A DNA stretch of 64,000 nt from Tricholoma matsutake (taxonomy: Eukaryota; Basidiomycota; Agaricomycetes; Agaricales; Tricholomataceae). The DNA lies in contig AP026542.1 in assembly GCA_026075535.2 (NCBI GenBank), positions 7,998,001-8,062,000 of the forward strand. Reading direction: 5' to 3'. The position numbers and the translations under genes were made by a program. The notes below the pieces were generated by a model that was not told the DNA's origin, made no database searches, and worked only from the letters and a program-made list of their open reading frames with translations. Shown piece after piece: positions 32,442 through 43,300 of this stretch. Position 1 is the stretch's first letter; the number at the start of each line of letters is the position of its first letter.

Positions 32442-35400
32442 ACAATGGGCAATACAACAGGCAATACAACAGGTGAATATCAAGGTGGGGATGGTAACAC
32501 ATCCCTCCCACTCCACTCCCTGATGCACTTCTTCCTCTCGTGCCTCGTGTCCCTCAAGCACCTGTCCCTCCCACTCCTGTCCCTCATATACTTCTACCTC
32601 TACCTCTCGCCCCAACCCTCTGCCCTCACTTCCTTGACATCCCTCTGGTTCCTTTTCATCTCCCCCAATTGGACCTCCCCACTCCTCAGACGGATGCAGA
32701 AGCCTCGCAGCATGGTCGAGCCCTTGAAGACAATGGAAATAACTCACATGCTCACAAAAGGAGGTGACTTGGGAACATCGAACATAGAAGGGATGGGTTA
32801 CAGCAGGAAGGAGGGTGTGGAGGATTGGATGGGCAGGATGGACAGGGTGGAGGATTGGAGCAAAGTAGATGCAATCCACGTTGTCTAACCCATGGTCGAC
32901 AACTGCTGCGCAAGGGAAGGACTAGAGGTGATCCTAACCTTGCCTTGCCCAGGTGCCCCCATGGTACCATACCATGGATGTCCAATGCTATGCCAGCTCA
33001 CGCACCCAACATTTCACCCAACATTTCTTGTAATGTCAATGATTTTCTGAACAACATCACTGGACCCCAACTCCTGGTGACCTCACTTCTTCCCTGTCCC
33101 GCACCCACCGCATTCGGCAGCACCTTGTTGCCCATCGCGTCTGGCAGTGCCATGTCATTGTATGGTCCCTCGTTGGGAGATTATGTTGCAGGGAGGGGAT
33201 GGGAGGCTGCCACTCAGGCTTTTCATGATAATTCCCTTATATCCATTGCTGAACACTGTGGGGCCTCCAAGGCATTGGAAGCTGGTTTGAGTTTTATTGG
33301 AATGGTCAACAAAATCCAGTTCCATGCTAAGGTGGAAAAGTGAGTTTGTCTGACTATGTTTTGGTTTGGCTGAAATTGAAATGGTGAAACACTTCACAGT
33401 ATACATTGTAAACTGGGAACCAGTGCAAAAGATGCATGCGCCCAGCAACTGAAGGGCAAATATAAACGGAGTACACTGGAGGGCTGGCTGTCAGAGGGTT
33501 CAAAGTTTGCGCATCTGGCTGCAGCAGGTAAGTCTGCCAAGTGAATCAATGTCAAGCTCATTTAAGTTGAGACCCTGCACATTAGGAACCATCTATATCC
33601 TAATGGTTATCGCTGCTATGGAGGAGAAGAAATGGTTGGCCAGCCTTTGCATCTCTGATATCACTCAACTTTGTGGCATAATTTGTCATCCCAATGTAGC
33701 AATGCCAATCGGTCGAAGAATTGTAAACTCCCTCATTCCTACAATTACCCACCTGAGGAATACATACCCCATGTCTTTCTCGTCAATGTTCTCCTATGAT
33801 ATTCTTCAGGAGCTTGGTCTGCCATCTACAATCAATTGTGGGGATATGGAGGCCTCCAATTGTTTCTTTGAAACCTTTCTGTCCAAGTAAGTGGTTAATA
33901 TTATGATTGCCTTCAACTCTGGTGTGATGGTGGACAGCTGCCTAAAGTCAAAGTGTTGCCAGAAATCATGGCATGCCTGTCTGGTTCCCCCACCACTGGG
34001 TCTAATGCCCTTCCCATTGCATCAGAGCAACCGTGGCTTGCTAACATGTGGGGGATCCTCAGCACATACCTCTCCATCAAAAGAAAATGCAGACAGCCCC
34101 ACTATAGACCCACCCTCTCCATGTACAGATTTGGAGGATGATGATGAGTCAGAAAATGTGGCCACCCACCAGCAGATGTCTCCCTCCTCTCGTTCTCTGA
34201 ATCTTTGAGTAATCAACATGAATTATAACCCTCAGCTAAAAGTCAAGAAGTCCTTTCCTCTGGATGGTAAAGATTGTGCAGCAGTCCTGCAATGGACAAA
34301 CGCTCACCATCATCACACCAAAATGGCTCCCAAGGCCCAAGATATTGATGCTCTGGAGAAAATGGTGAGTTTGACATTTAATCTCAGTCTCATTGAGTAA
34401 ACCATTTATACACCATGTAGTTGAAAAAGCAATTGGAGCATGGGAAGAAGAAATCTGTAAAAGATTATATTCGAATGTCAGCCAGTGATCTAAATTACAT
34501 CATCAATCTATTACCTGGGTGAAACATGACATGCTAACCAACTCTTGGATGCATTATAGAGAAACATTATGTTTGAATGGTGTTAAATGCCAACCCCTAC
34601 TGTTTATATGTCCAGATATGCCTCCAGAGGTGGGTGGACCTATACTGGATGACCTGCAATGCGTTTTCCAGAATTCAATTGTGGATATTGACTCTGAAAA
34701 GGAAGAAGAAAAACAACGTGGAGCGCCAAATTATCAAGGAGTGTCTTCTAGTCTCCATTTCATTTGGTACAACAGATACTCTACCCACGTAAGTGATAAA
34801 ACCAAACAAAATATGCAGCCAGCTACTGAAAGTTTGCAAAGGGTCATGGGGCACCAACTGATATAGACATTGATCTTCTTCAAAGAGAAGGGAAGCGCAA
34901 AACAAATACAAGCCAGTTTGTTCCCAGGGCTTCCAAGGAGATGAAGGACAATATGAAAGAGTATGTACTGCTGTCAGCAGCGCTATGACATGTCTTTGAA
35001 TGGCAAAAGGTCAAGGTAAAGGTTTACGTCCTTTGAACTCAATGAATATTTCTGATACAAGAAATTATTTCCACAGTTGGAATCTACCCTTCCTGAAGCT
35101 TACAATACTCTGAAGACATATGCTGACAGTCTCCCAAATGAAGAACAATCTCCAGCTTACCCCTTTATGGGATATGTCGCCAATCTCAATGTTGTGACAC
35201 TTTGTCACCATGATAAGGGAGACAAGGATTGGTGTTTGGTTATTGTCGCCTCAGATTGTGAAGGTGGTGAGATTATGTTTCATGAACTGGGACTGGTGGT
35301 TGAGTTGAGGAGTGGAGACTGCATCATTTTCAAATCCGCTGAAATAAGTCATTTTAACCTTCACTACAAAGGTCTCAGGGCTTCTCTGGTTCTTCATTCT

Positions 35401-35472
35401 GATAGAAGCTTTGATTCTTGGGTAAAAGATGGCTGGGAGAATCATTACATGTTTAGTGGTAGCATTACTTAG
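32442..35472 (+). pseudogene. 3' part of the split gene: TET/JBP-type 2OG-Fe(II) dioxygenase
   Basis: Exons continue in frame from 13212. The first runs to 32472, an intron ends at 32558, and a Pro-rich exon follows. Exons around 33343-33900, 34422-34521 and 35077-35472 join over canonical introns. The last exon holds the oxygenase core. It has the iron ligands H-x-D (CHHD, His 35206-35208, Asp 35212-35214), DWCLVIVASDCEGGEI, RSGDCIIF, the distal His (ISHFN, 35350-35352) and the 2-oxoglutarate Arg (LRASLVLHSD, Arg 35377-35379). This is the pattern of the fungal TET/JBP family, which oxidises 5-methylcytosine. The gene is dead: the Gypsy insertion, TGA at 34574-34576 and 34986-34988, and an unresolved frame break near 32760. 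Family call 0.75; gene joining inferred. Confidence 0.75.
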
Positions 35473-35536
35473 CCAATGTTAATTGTCCTCCAGCTCACAT
35501 AACAGTGTGACATGTCATCTCTTTGCTTTTTCAACC

Positions 35537-37511
35537 ATGACACTCACCACTAGAAAAAGTGCTGCAGCTGCTGCCAGTCCACAAGAAGCTGCCCCCCCTC
35601 CCTCTAAAGGTAAAGCAAAGCCCAAGCCAACAGCTAATGTAAATTCTGGGGGAAAAAAGAAAGGTCAACCTGCCACCACAATGGATTCCAACAACTCCTC
35701 TGTTACCAAACCTCTAACACCTGCCGAAATACAACTCCTCAAGCAACTAACTTCCAGAAGTCGAGTGTCTGCTCAGGCTTAGAAATACCAAGAGGATGCA
35801 GGTATTCACCCACTATTTTGCATTTCATGCCCTCAAGCTGATATATTTATCATTTACCGTGTTTGACAGAGTTAAGGAAACATAATGCAGATCAACTGGC
35901 ATTGGAGGGAGGAAGTGACGATGAAGAAGAAGACCCTGCTTCTGTTCCTCCAGCAAAGTGTCAAAAGGCCAACCCACTACACCCAGTATTAGATGATGAC
36001 GAGGAGGATATTGCTGATGATATACAGGTTCCTGATGACAAGGAGGATAACACTGGAAATCAAGATAACAATGAGGACATACCAGGAGATGAGGGGCCAG
36101 TCGATGATGATGACCTGGATGCCGGGAATCCTGATCCTTTCAGCAGCAATGGTGCAAGTGTTTCCTATATTACATCCACTCCCCTCTTTGACCTCCCTAT
36201 ACAATCAGCTCAAGATCAATGTGCCTGAGTTCAAACCATTTTTGAAGTTGGGTAGCTCTCATTCTAGGTCCACCTCTCGTTCCATGACTCCCATGACTCC
36301 CATGACACCCACCACTCCCGCTATCTCAACAAAAGGAAACCACAAAATCCGGGAAAATCAATTCTCTCCTGATACTATTCGACTTACTCAGGCATCCAAG
36401 TCTCTTCTTCGACCGATGACAATGTGTGGCCTTGGGAGACGTTTTTCAGGGTGTCAAGGTAGATACCAGAGACAAATTCCTTTGGGATGTTATACATGCA
36501 GCTTCTATTGTGGGAGACAGCTCACCAGGTGGTGTATCATTGGCAGATGTTTTTGATGAAGTAAAAGGGAATAGTCTGAACAAGGAGCTTTTGCCTGGCT
36601 GCATAATTCTTTTTATTTATGTGGCTATTCCTTTCTAAATTTTGTATACTTTAGGTCTGGTTGGCCTGTGGCACATTATTGAACAGCGTCATCACAAAAG
36701 CTTGTAGTTTAGTCAAGGGCGCTTATGGACTACCTGGCAAGATGACAAGGGATGAATTGGTCGTCACTGTCAAATGGCTTACAGATCAAGCGGCATTTGC
36801 ATATGGAGGGGTGGATATCCAAGTAAGTTTGTCATTTATCAACAACTATTTATGGTAACAATAATTTTGTCAAGGCGAAGTCATACAATTCATCAGAACC
36901 GCTCAGCAATGACATCATATATGACTTGGTCTTAGCTCAGTGGTTTCCAACCGAAGCCAAAGCAGATTTAGGAGCCACAAGAGTAATGGCTTCAGAGCAA
37001 AGGATCTCTGAGTCAGTTTTGCTAATCTCACTGGTGGCGGTAACTTTATTTGTGTCATTCTTTTTACCACTGGATTGATTGGATTGATTGAATTCTTAGA
37101 TTGAACACGCTATCAAGGAGTTTCAAACAGGAGTCTATATGAAGATCTCCTTTACGGATGATATTCTCAAATCAGGGTAAGTGCCATGCAATTTTTTGGA
37201 CCTGGGGGTGTCTCGATGTTATTTATTGTATTCTTTAGATACTTCTGCCATGAAGCTACTTGGTCGATCTTGGTACAGAAGTGCCCCACTTGGACAAAGC
37301 AATATCTGTCCAATTTATATCATTGTGTCATGTGTGTAGCTGGTTTTTATTGATCACGCATATATTAACTTATCAATTAATTTTTATTAGCGGTCAAAGT
37401 AGTCTGTCATTTCTGGAAGAGGAGGAGGGTAATGGTGAGGATGGAGATAAGGATCTTGTAGAGGTTGATTTTGCAGCTTTGGAGGCCCAAACGAAGGCAG
37501 CGGTGTCATAG
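35537..37511 (+). pseudogene. Nuclear-type acidic protein with DUF6532-like C-terminal half, damaged
   Basis: ATG at 35537 (MTLTTRKSAAAAASPQEAAP) opens a Lys/Pro/Ala-rich N-terminus. TAG at about 35780 interrupts it. After an intron comes a long Asp/Glu-rich region (about 35900-36170), then a frameshift and a Ser/Thr stretch with four TPMTP-like repeats. Further exons read LACGTLLNSVITKACSLVKGAYGLPG, SEPLSNDIIYDLVLAQWF and HAIKEFQTGVYMKISFTDDI, followed by an acidic tail to TAG at 37509. The hydrophobic helices and the IxxAIxEFxTG...FT motif resemble DUF6532, a domain common in Agaricomycetes with no known function. It lies 65 bp after the dioxygenase stop, on the same strand. Confidence 0.55.
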
Positions 37512-38216
37512 TAATTTACCAGTGTTGTTTTTATACCATTCCATAAATGCTATCATCATTGTGGACCGTCAAAGCTGACAAGGCTGAGAGGATATGGAAA
37601 ATTGAGCAATCTGAAAGGCCCTCTATATGGCTTTTAATGATATTTGTGTGACCTTGAGATGCCTTGAGATACCCTGGCAATGGCATTCAACCTCAACACT
37701 TGTTCTTCTGAGTCCCTGGGAGAACTTTGGAGCTTTGGAGCCTTGAAAGCTCTGGGAGCATCCAGGAGCAACCCAAAGTCTCTGAAGGTGTCCTGGGACC
37801 CAAGTCATTTTTCCTGATGGGAGATACTCAGTGTTTGTTCAGAGGGATCTTAGGGGGTTTCGAGGTAGTCCTAAGGTTGTGCAATGTGGTTTCTCAGTAC
37901 GATCGATGTCGCTGGTGATGTTTCGACACAGTCGATATAATATCATGATTGATAGACTGGGTCACACTGCTTCTGGGACATCGTAGGAGTTAGCTGATGT
38001 GATTAGAATGTGGTTGTAATGGTGAATCGGCCTTTGAGCCAAGGAGACAACCTATCACTGTGTTCTTCAAATATGGCCCTCCAGTGGTAGATGCTCGAGT
38101 GCAAGATAAGCAATGTGTCTATAATGGCCTCCAGCTCTCATCCCCAATCCCAGAGGCTGAGAGCACATTCCTTCAGATCCTTGCTGATTCTATGGTTGAC
38201 CATTGTTGTACTGTTA
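37512..38216. other. Gene-free spacer with CCTTGAGA-type short repeats
   Basis: Around 37650-37870 there are repeated CCTTGAGAT, GAGCCTTG and TCTGGGAG motifs in both orientations. They resemble the tandem unit at 8439-8498. No gene is supported. Confidence 0.5.
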
Positions 38217-39345
38217 GTGATTGTCACGGGTATTAGCCACAGATAGTTGCAGGTGCAGGTACAGGTACAAAATTTGTGACCCTCCACAAACCCATACCTG
38301 CAGCATGGGTTGCTGGGTTTTGTTAGCACTCAGTTCTGCATTTTGCATTTGTTATCTATTTACAACATAGCATATCTAGTAGTATTTACTACTACTTACG
38401 AAGCGGGGGACATGCATAGGATTAGATGGAAGAAAGTGGGGGTTATACATTGTTGAGTGTGCACATATTTGTTCAGTGTAAATAGTCAAAAATGTGTCAA
38501 CAACAGAAAACATGTGACTCCATTGACTCAACAACACGTCAATCAACTACCACCACAGGCTCGACAACAGCGGTAACAACATGGGCGATGCAACAGCAGC
38601 AACAACAACGGAAACTGGGGCTCGAGGCCCAGGTATGTTTTTCTTTCTTCGCTAACTTGCTAACGGCGACACAAGGCCCAGATGACTACAAATGTCGTCT
38701 GGGTTCTAGGTAAGTTGTTTTTCATGTTCCTTTCTAGTTATCTTCAACTAACTAATCTTTTCTTTTGATTTTTAGGTTATACAGTAATGATGTCACAGCT
38801 CCTGAGGAGGTGCAACCTACGACCACCCACACCACAGCTGCGAGCCTCTGCTCGCTGGGTGGACAACGGAGCAACAAGGACAAACAATGCAGTACCCGCC
38901 CCCAGCCCCATGAGCCACTGCTCGCAGGGTGGGTCATGGGTGCTAACAGCCGACAACGAGGGATGATGGGATGGAGACGACAGGAGCAGGGAGACCCAAG
39001 AAGTGGGATACCCACCATGTATGCACCCTACACCTGTAATCAGCCATGTCAATGCTAACACCACCTATCCCCACCAAAACAGAATCAGCAGCATCTCGAC
39101 ACAACATGGCTGAAAAGGGGACCCACCACGACCACAGCTCCCCTCCATGGCTGTAAGCACCTGCTTGCAGGGTGGGTCGAGCTGATGGCCAGTGATGGAC
39201 AACAAGACCCGTCATACCCATGCTGTACCCTTGACCCTTACCCACCCTTACCCTTACCCTTCATTCACAGGTACGGGTATGCATGGGTAAGGGTATGGGT
39301 CAGATTCTTTTACCCCAGGGTTACCCGCGTCATTCACTATATACT
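38217..39345. mobile_element. Second, diverged member of the hAT-like MITE family
   Basis: Its body parallels 13544-14847 in order: CACGGGTATTAGCC-type subterminal sequence, GTAAGTT...AACTAACTAATC...TTTTTAGGTTATA, a CACACCACAGCTGCGAGC...CTGCTCG GC-rich block, and finally repeated CTTACCC/GGGTATGCATGGGTA. The ends and target duplication were not resolved, so the boundaries are approximate. It lies just inside the right TIR of the giant transposon. Confidence 0.6.
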
Positions 39346-39423
39346 GTTGCCTAGGAAGGAAGCAGGATGAGCAGAACGACATCTGGGACAGTCCAACAAG
39401 TAGGAATCTCAAAATAACCTTTC

Positions 39424-39503
39424 CAAATATAGAAATGTGTCATGATATCACACTTTCAAAAAAAAAAAAAAACTAATGTCATTACATTCCGAAAGCGCTG
39501 TAA
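39424..39503 (-). repeat. Right terminal inverted repeat of the giant transposon
   Basis: Read as reverse complement it starts TTACAGCGCTTTCGGAATG, followed by GACATTAG, fifteen T residues and GAAAGTGTGATATCATGAC. Compared with the left copy, two of the early differences (GCGC against GCAC, TCGG against TCAG) are CpG against CpA. The T-run differs in length. Confidence 0.8.
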
Positions 39504-39680
39504 GAGTAGACAATGATTATCATTGATACAAAAGTGATAGACAAGCAAAGTATATGGGGGGAAAGGAAGAATGGGGAAAAGTGATGTGATATCATGTATA
39601 GTTCATATGGTCAGTTCTTCAACTGTGTACAAATAAGAGTCAATGATGTGTACATAAGCAGGCTTACACTACTATGTGAT
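39504..39680. other. Sequence outside the giant transposon, nothing recognised
   Basis: This is AT-rich DNA between the right TIR and the Copia fragment. No gene, repeat or RNA was seen. Confidence 0.4.
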
Positions 39681-39800
39681 TAGGCACTATTCGAACTGTA
39701 TTAGCTTTGGCAGCAATAGAGGACTTACACCTTCATTCAGTTGACATATCTCATGCATTTATCAATGGAGATATTGATACAGAAATATATTACAAGTCCT
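39681..39800 (+). pseudogene. Copia reverse-transcriptase fragment
   Basis: A 40-residue stretch, TIRTVLALAAIEDLHLHSVD followed by ISHAFINGDIDTEIYYKS, matches the Copia RT block that contains the first catalytic Asp (V-D-I-x-x-A-F-x-N-G). Nothing before or after it continues the domain. It is unrelated to the intact Copia element by sequence. Confidence 0.8.
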
Positions 39801-39848
39801 TAACAAAGTTAACTCGTTCTTCAAACTGGGAATTGATGAAAAATTCAG

Positions 39849-40170
39849 TGTGACCATTTTTCCATGTGTTTTCCCCACGGTCAGTAATTTTTTCCCACCT
39901 TCCAGCAACCATTACAAAAATTACTGACTTTACTAACCGTGGGAGTCAAAAATTAGCCGAGATGCGGATTTCGAGTATAAAAGGAAATTAAGTAACCGGC
40001 TATCTCAATTGCCGGTAGACTATAGTAACTTGACTTCAATACAACACATTACAAAGTGTTATTGATAGTTTCATTACAAACTGTTCTTGATCAGTTACAA
40101 ACTTTGTAGTCAATTGTTACAACTGTAACCCGGAAAATCAAAATACAAATATCATTAAACCAAGTACACA
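39849..40170 (+). repeat. Putative solo LTR upstream of SKI3
   Basis: It starts TGTGACCATT and ends AAGTACACA, so the ends are TG...CA with a short inverted match. A TATAAAAGG box lies at 39976-39984. It is followed at once by TGGTGCCTGGTGTCGG, a plausible tRNA-type primer site. No second copy is in the window, so the call rests on terminal and promoter features only. It ends 210 bp before the SKI3 start codon. Confidence 0.45.
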
Positions 40171-40380
40171 TGGTGCCTGGTGTCGGCAGGAGACCCACTG
40201 GCATTGAGAGAGATCTAGCCATTCAAATATTCTTGGAAATTTAGCTAATTTATTTCACATTGAATTATTGAAAATTGGTGATACTGCGGGGACATTCCCT
40301 AAAGTTATCACGTGCGCCACATATCGACTTCTCTCCCCCCGTTATCTGGAAATCACAACAAATTCTAGTCCCTTGTTCCA

Positions 40381-43300
40381 ATGTCATTTGTCAAGAACAA
40401 ACTTAAACTTGCAAGAGACGCGCTCAGCAAGAAGGATTATGTGAAAGCTCGAGACGCCGCCGCTCAAGTCCTCGAGGACGAGCCAGATAATTATAATGCG
40501 TAAGTAACTCCTAATTTCGGACGTTCGTCCTCACCTCCTGACTAGAAATGTATTCCTCGGGCTTGCTTCTCTCGAGTTGGGTCAGCATGAAAAGAGCGAG
40601 CAAGTAATTTATAACCGCACTGTCCATTTTCGAATATGCTTACAACTCTGACAGGCTTATCGCAATGCAATCCAATTGAATCGAGACCAAGCGTTGGCCT
40701 GGCAGGTTAGACTGCAAAATTGCTTGGTCTCATATCCTACTTATAGGATATTTTAGGGTATCTCCAAATTCTACGAACGTATGGAGAAATGGGAAGCATT
40801 TGCTGACACCCTCCAGCATCTGATGCAAATACATGCCAGCGCGTACGGTAATCTAATCGTCTCAAAACCATCTTCTGCTGACGGAATGTTTTCAGAGATG
40901 ATGCAGTAAGATGTGCGGAAGCATGGCAGAAACTTATTGAACTGCGTCGTGAAAGAGGCACGTCGTTACAGGTATCAATAATTTCGAATCAATTTGCACT
41001 TCCTCAATTGATTATGCAGCTGTTCGACGCTTTATCCCTCATTCTCCCTCAATCCTCACTATATCCAGTACTCGCCACCCTCCCACTTCCTGACCCTACC
41101 AACCCGACCTTGACTGCAACATATGTAGCCCAAACTGCAATTCTTAACTCCTTGCCTGTCCTAGAGCAGTTAATTACATTGTTGGAATCATACGAGGACC
41201 AGTATCTTATAAAGGAAGTAGAGAAACGGCGGACTCGTCTTGGCTCGTCTCGTCCAGAAATATTGAAAAACGAGGTTGGGATGGAGATATGGGCCACATC
41301 TCGAGTGCGAGCCATCGATTTGATCTTTAAGCGTTGATTCTCAAGTTTTGCTTATAGCTCCCTGGTCTCTACAACGAAGTCCTCATGCACCCCAGCACAG
41401 GGGATGATCTACGACGTCAGACGGAGTCCAAGCTTATCCGGTATAAGCAGCGCTATCTATATGCAATACCAGATACAGAAAAGAGCGCCTCTGCAAAAAC
41501 CGTGGCGTTGAAGGAGTTAGATGAGTTGGTAAATGGAGTAGTGCTTTTGGGCATTCCGGACGAACTTGCGTGGACGATTTTTCTGGAAGGCCAGGATTGT
41601 GACAATATTGGTTAGTGCCGATTCTGTGGCTGCTAACGTCAACACGGCTCATTCCCGCGTAACCTCAGCTGCCTATGACCGTGCTCTGATGAGGCAATTC
41701 ATGGCACTTTTCTCGACATCACCTATAGCTCTTCTACTCGGAGGATACTTCTCCTATATTGGAGTTCCCATAGCTGACGAAGAGGGCAAGCCACTTATCG
41801 TCCTAGAGGATGATCCCTTTGACACAATAATTGTCAGTACGATCCTTAGTAGACTTCCATTGATGTACCTGACGTCGTTTGTCAGAATGCCTTTTCGGCT
41901 GCTCCCGCCTCCATCATTGCAAGCAGGATCTTGGCTTATCTATATTTGAACGAACTAGACTACCCGAATGCTATCAAAGTTGCAGAAAGTGGCCTGGAAT
42001 TTTTGCATCGGGCTGAAAGCAGCACCGGGCGCAAACTTCCGAGGTCAGTGTTCGAATTCAGGAATTGTTCAAGGGTTTAAAAGTCCAGTATAGGGTTCGG
42101 ATAGGATTTCAAGCCACCCTTGCTACATCTCTGGTTCATCTTTTCCCACCAAAGCATCATGCCCGCGCACTCCTCATCATTGAGGAAGTCCTTTCACAGT
42201 CTCCAGATAACGTGGCATGCTTGATGGGCCATGCATACGTTTTGCAAGCTGCGAAGAGATGGAAAGACGCCTCTGTCTTGTTTGCAAAAGTTGACAACTT
42301 GCTTCAGAACGATCTAGAAATTGGGCTACGTGCGCAGGAGGAAAATGCTTGGTGTTTGTGTCAGATTCAGGACTTTGAGACAGGGCTACAAGGCCTGCTA
42401 GGTGTTCATGAGACGTTGCAAACTTTAGATGATCGAAAATTGGACATCGCCAGGTGTTTATGGCGACTTGGTAAATGTTACTGGGATATTGGTGGTGCGT
42501 CATACCGAGCTGACTTTTTCTCGTCATCAGTACTCAAGTTGGGTTGCACTAGATTCCAGGCGTGAAGACGCATATGGATATTTCATTGCATCCCTGAAGT
42601 CCAACGCCACATATCCACCAGCATTCACGTCTCTAGGTATCTACTACTCCGAATACGCTTCTCCTAGAGATGCTATCAGAGCATCCAAATGTTTTCAGAA
42701 AGCTTTTGAATTGGATCCGCGTGAAGCTTTTGCTGCTCGCAAATTGGCGGAAGGCTTTGCAGAGGATAGAGAGTGGGACCTGGTGGAAGTGGTTGCTCAA
42801 CGAACAATCGAAGGCGAGGGTGGTTTGGATGCCGGAATTAAGGGAGCTTGGGCAGAGCCAGCGACGCGATATCTGCCTACCAACGCGTGGGCGTGGAAAG
42901 CTCTAGGGATCATTGAATTAGTGAGTAATGCTGTTGTCGTATACGCGGTCCAGCTCATTCAATCCGAATCAAAGAACCGTAGGAATCACCCTCCAGCCAT
43001 TCGAGCCTTCCAAATTGCGCTAAGAGGTGAACCAGAGGACCAAATGTCGTGGCTAAGGCTGGGCGAGGCCTATAATAAAGATGGGCGACATGGTGCAGCG
43101 CTGAAGGCCCTTGCGCGGGCTCATGAATTGAAACCTGATGACTGGATGTGCTCTTACCTCATAGCAGATGTCCATCAGCATATGGGACACTTCGAGGATG
43201 CTATTGCTGCCTTTGAATTGATCTTAAAGAAGCGGCCCTCTGAAGTTGGCGTGTTGTTATCTCTTGGGGAGGCTTACCTCAAGCTCGGATGCACAGAACT

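Larger units (their letters stand above)
4327..39503. mobile_element. Giant TIR-bounded DNA transposon carrying Plavaka-type transposase, TET/JBP and two other genes
   Basis: The left end (4327-4404) and the reverse complement of the right end (39424-39503) match over roughly 75-80 bp. Shared blocks include TTACAGC, GACATTAG, a long T-run, AAGTGTGA and TTTCC. The span is 35,177 bp; removing the nested 19.2 kb Gypsy leaves about 16 kb. Inside are an orphan gene (+), a Plavaka/CACTA-like transposase (-), a TET/JBP gene (+) and a DUF6532-like gene (+). The target duplication cannot be fixed because the ends are TTA/TAA; TA or TTA would fit, as would no duplication. The transposase and cargo all carry stops, so the element is dead. 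Linkage of TET/JBP genes to DNA transposons is established for basidiomycetes (KDZ elements). That these four genes form one unit is my inference from the TIRs. Confidence 0.7.

Noticed and set aside
32764..32787. A 24-nt intron that would restore the oxygenase frame at a TGA
   Set aside because: It is too short for a fungal spliceosomal intron; a frameshift or a different exon choice is more likely, so the frame break is left open.
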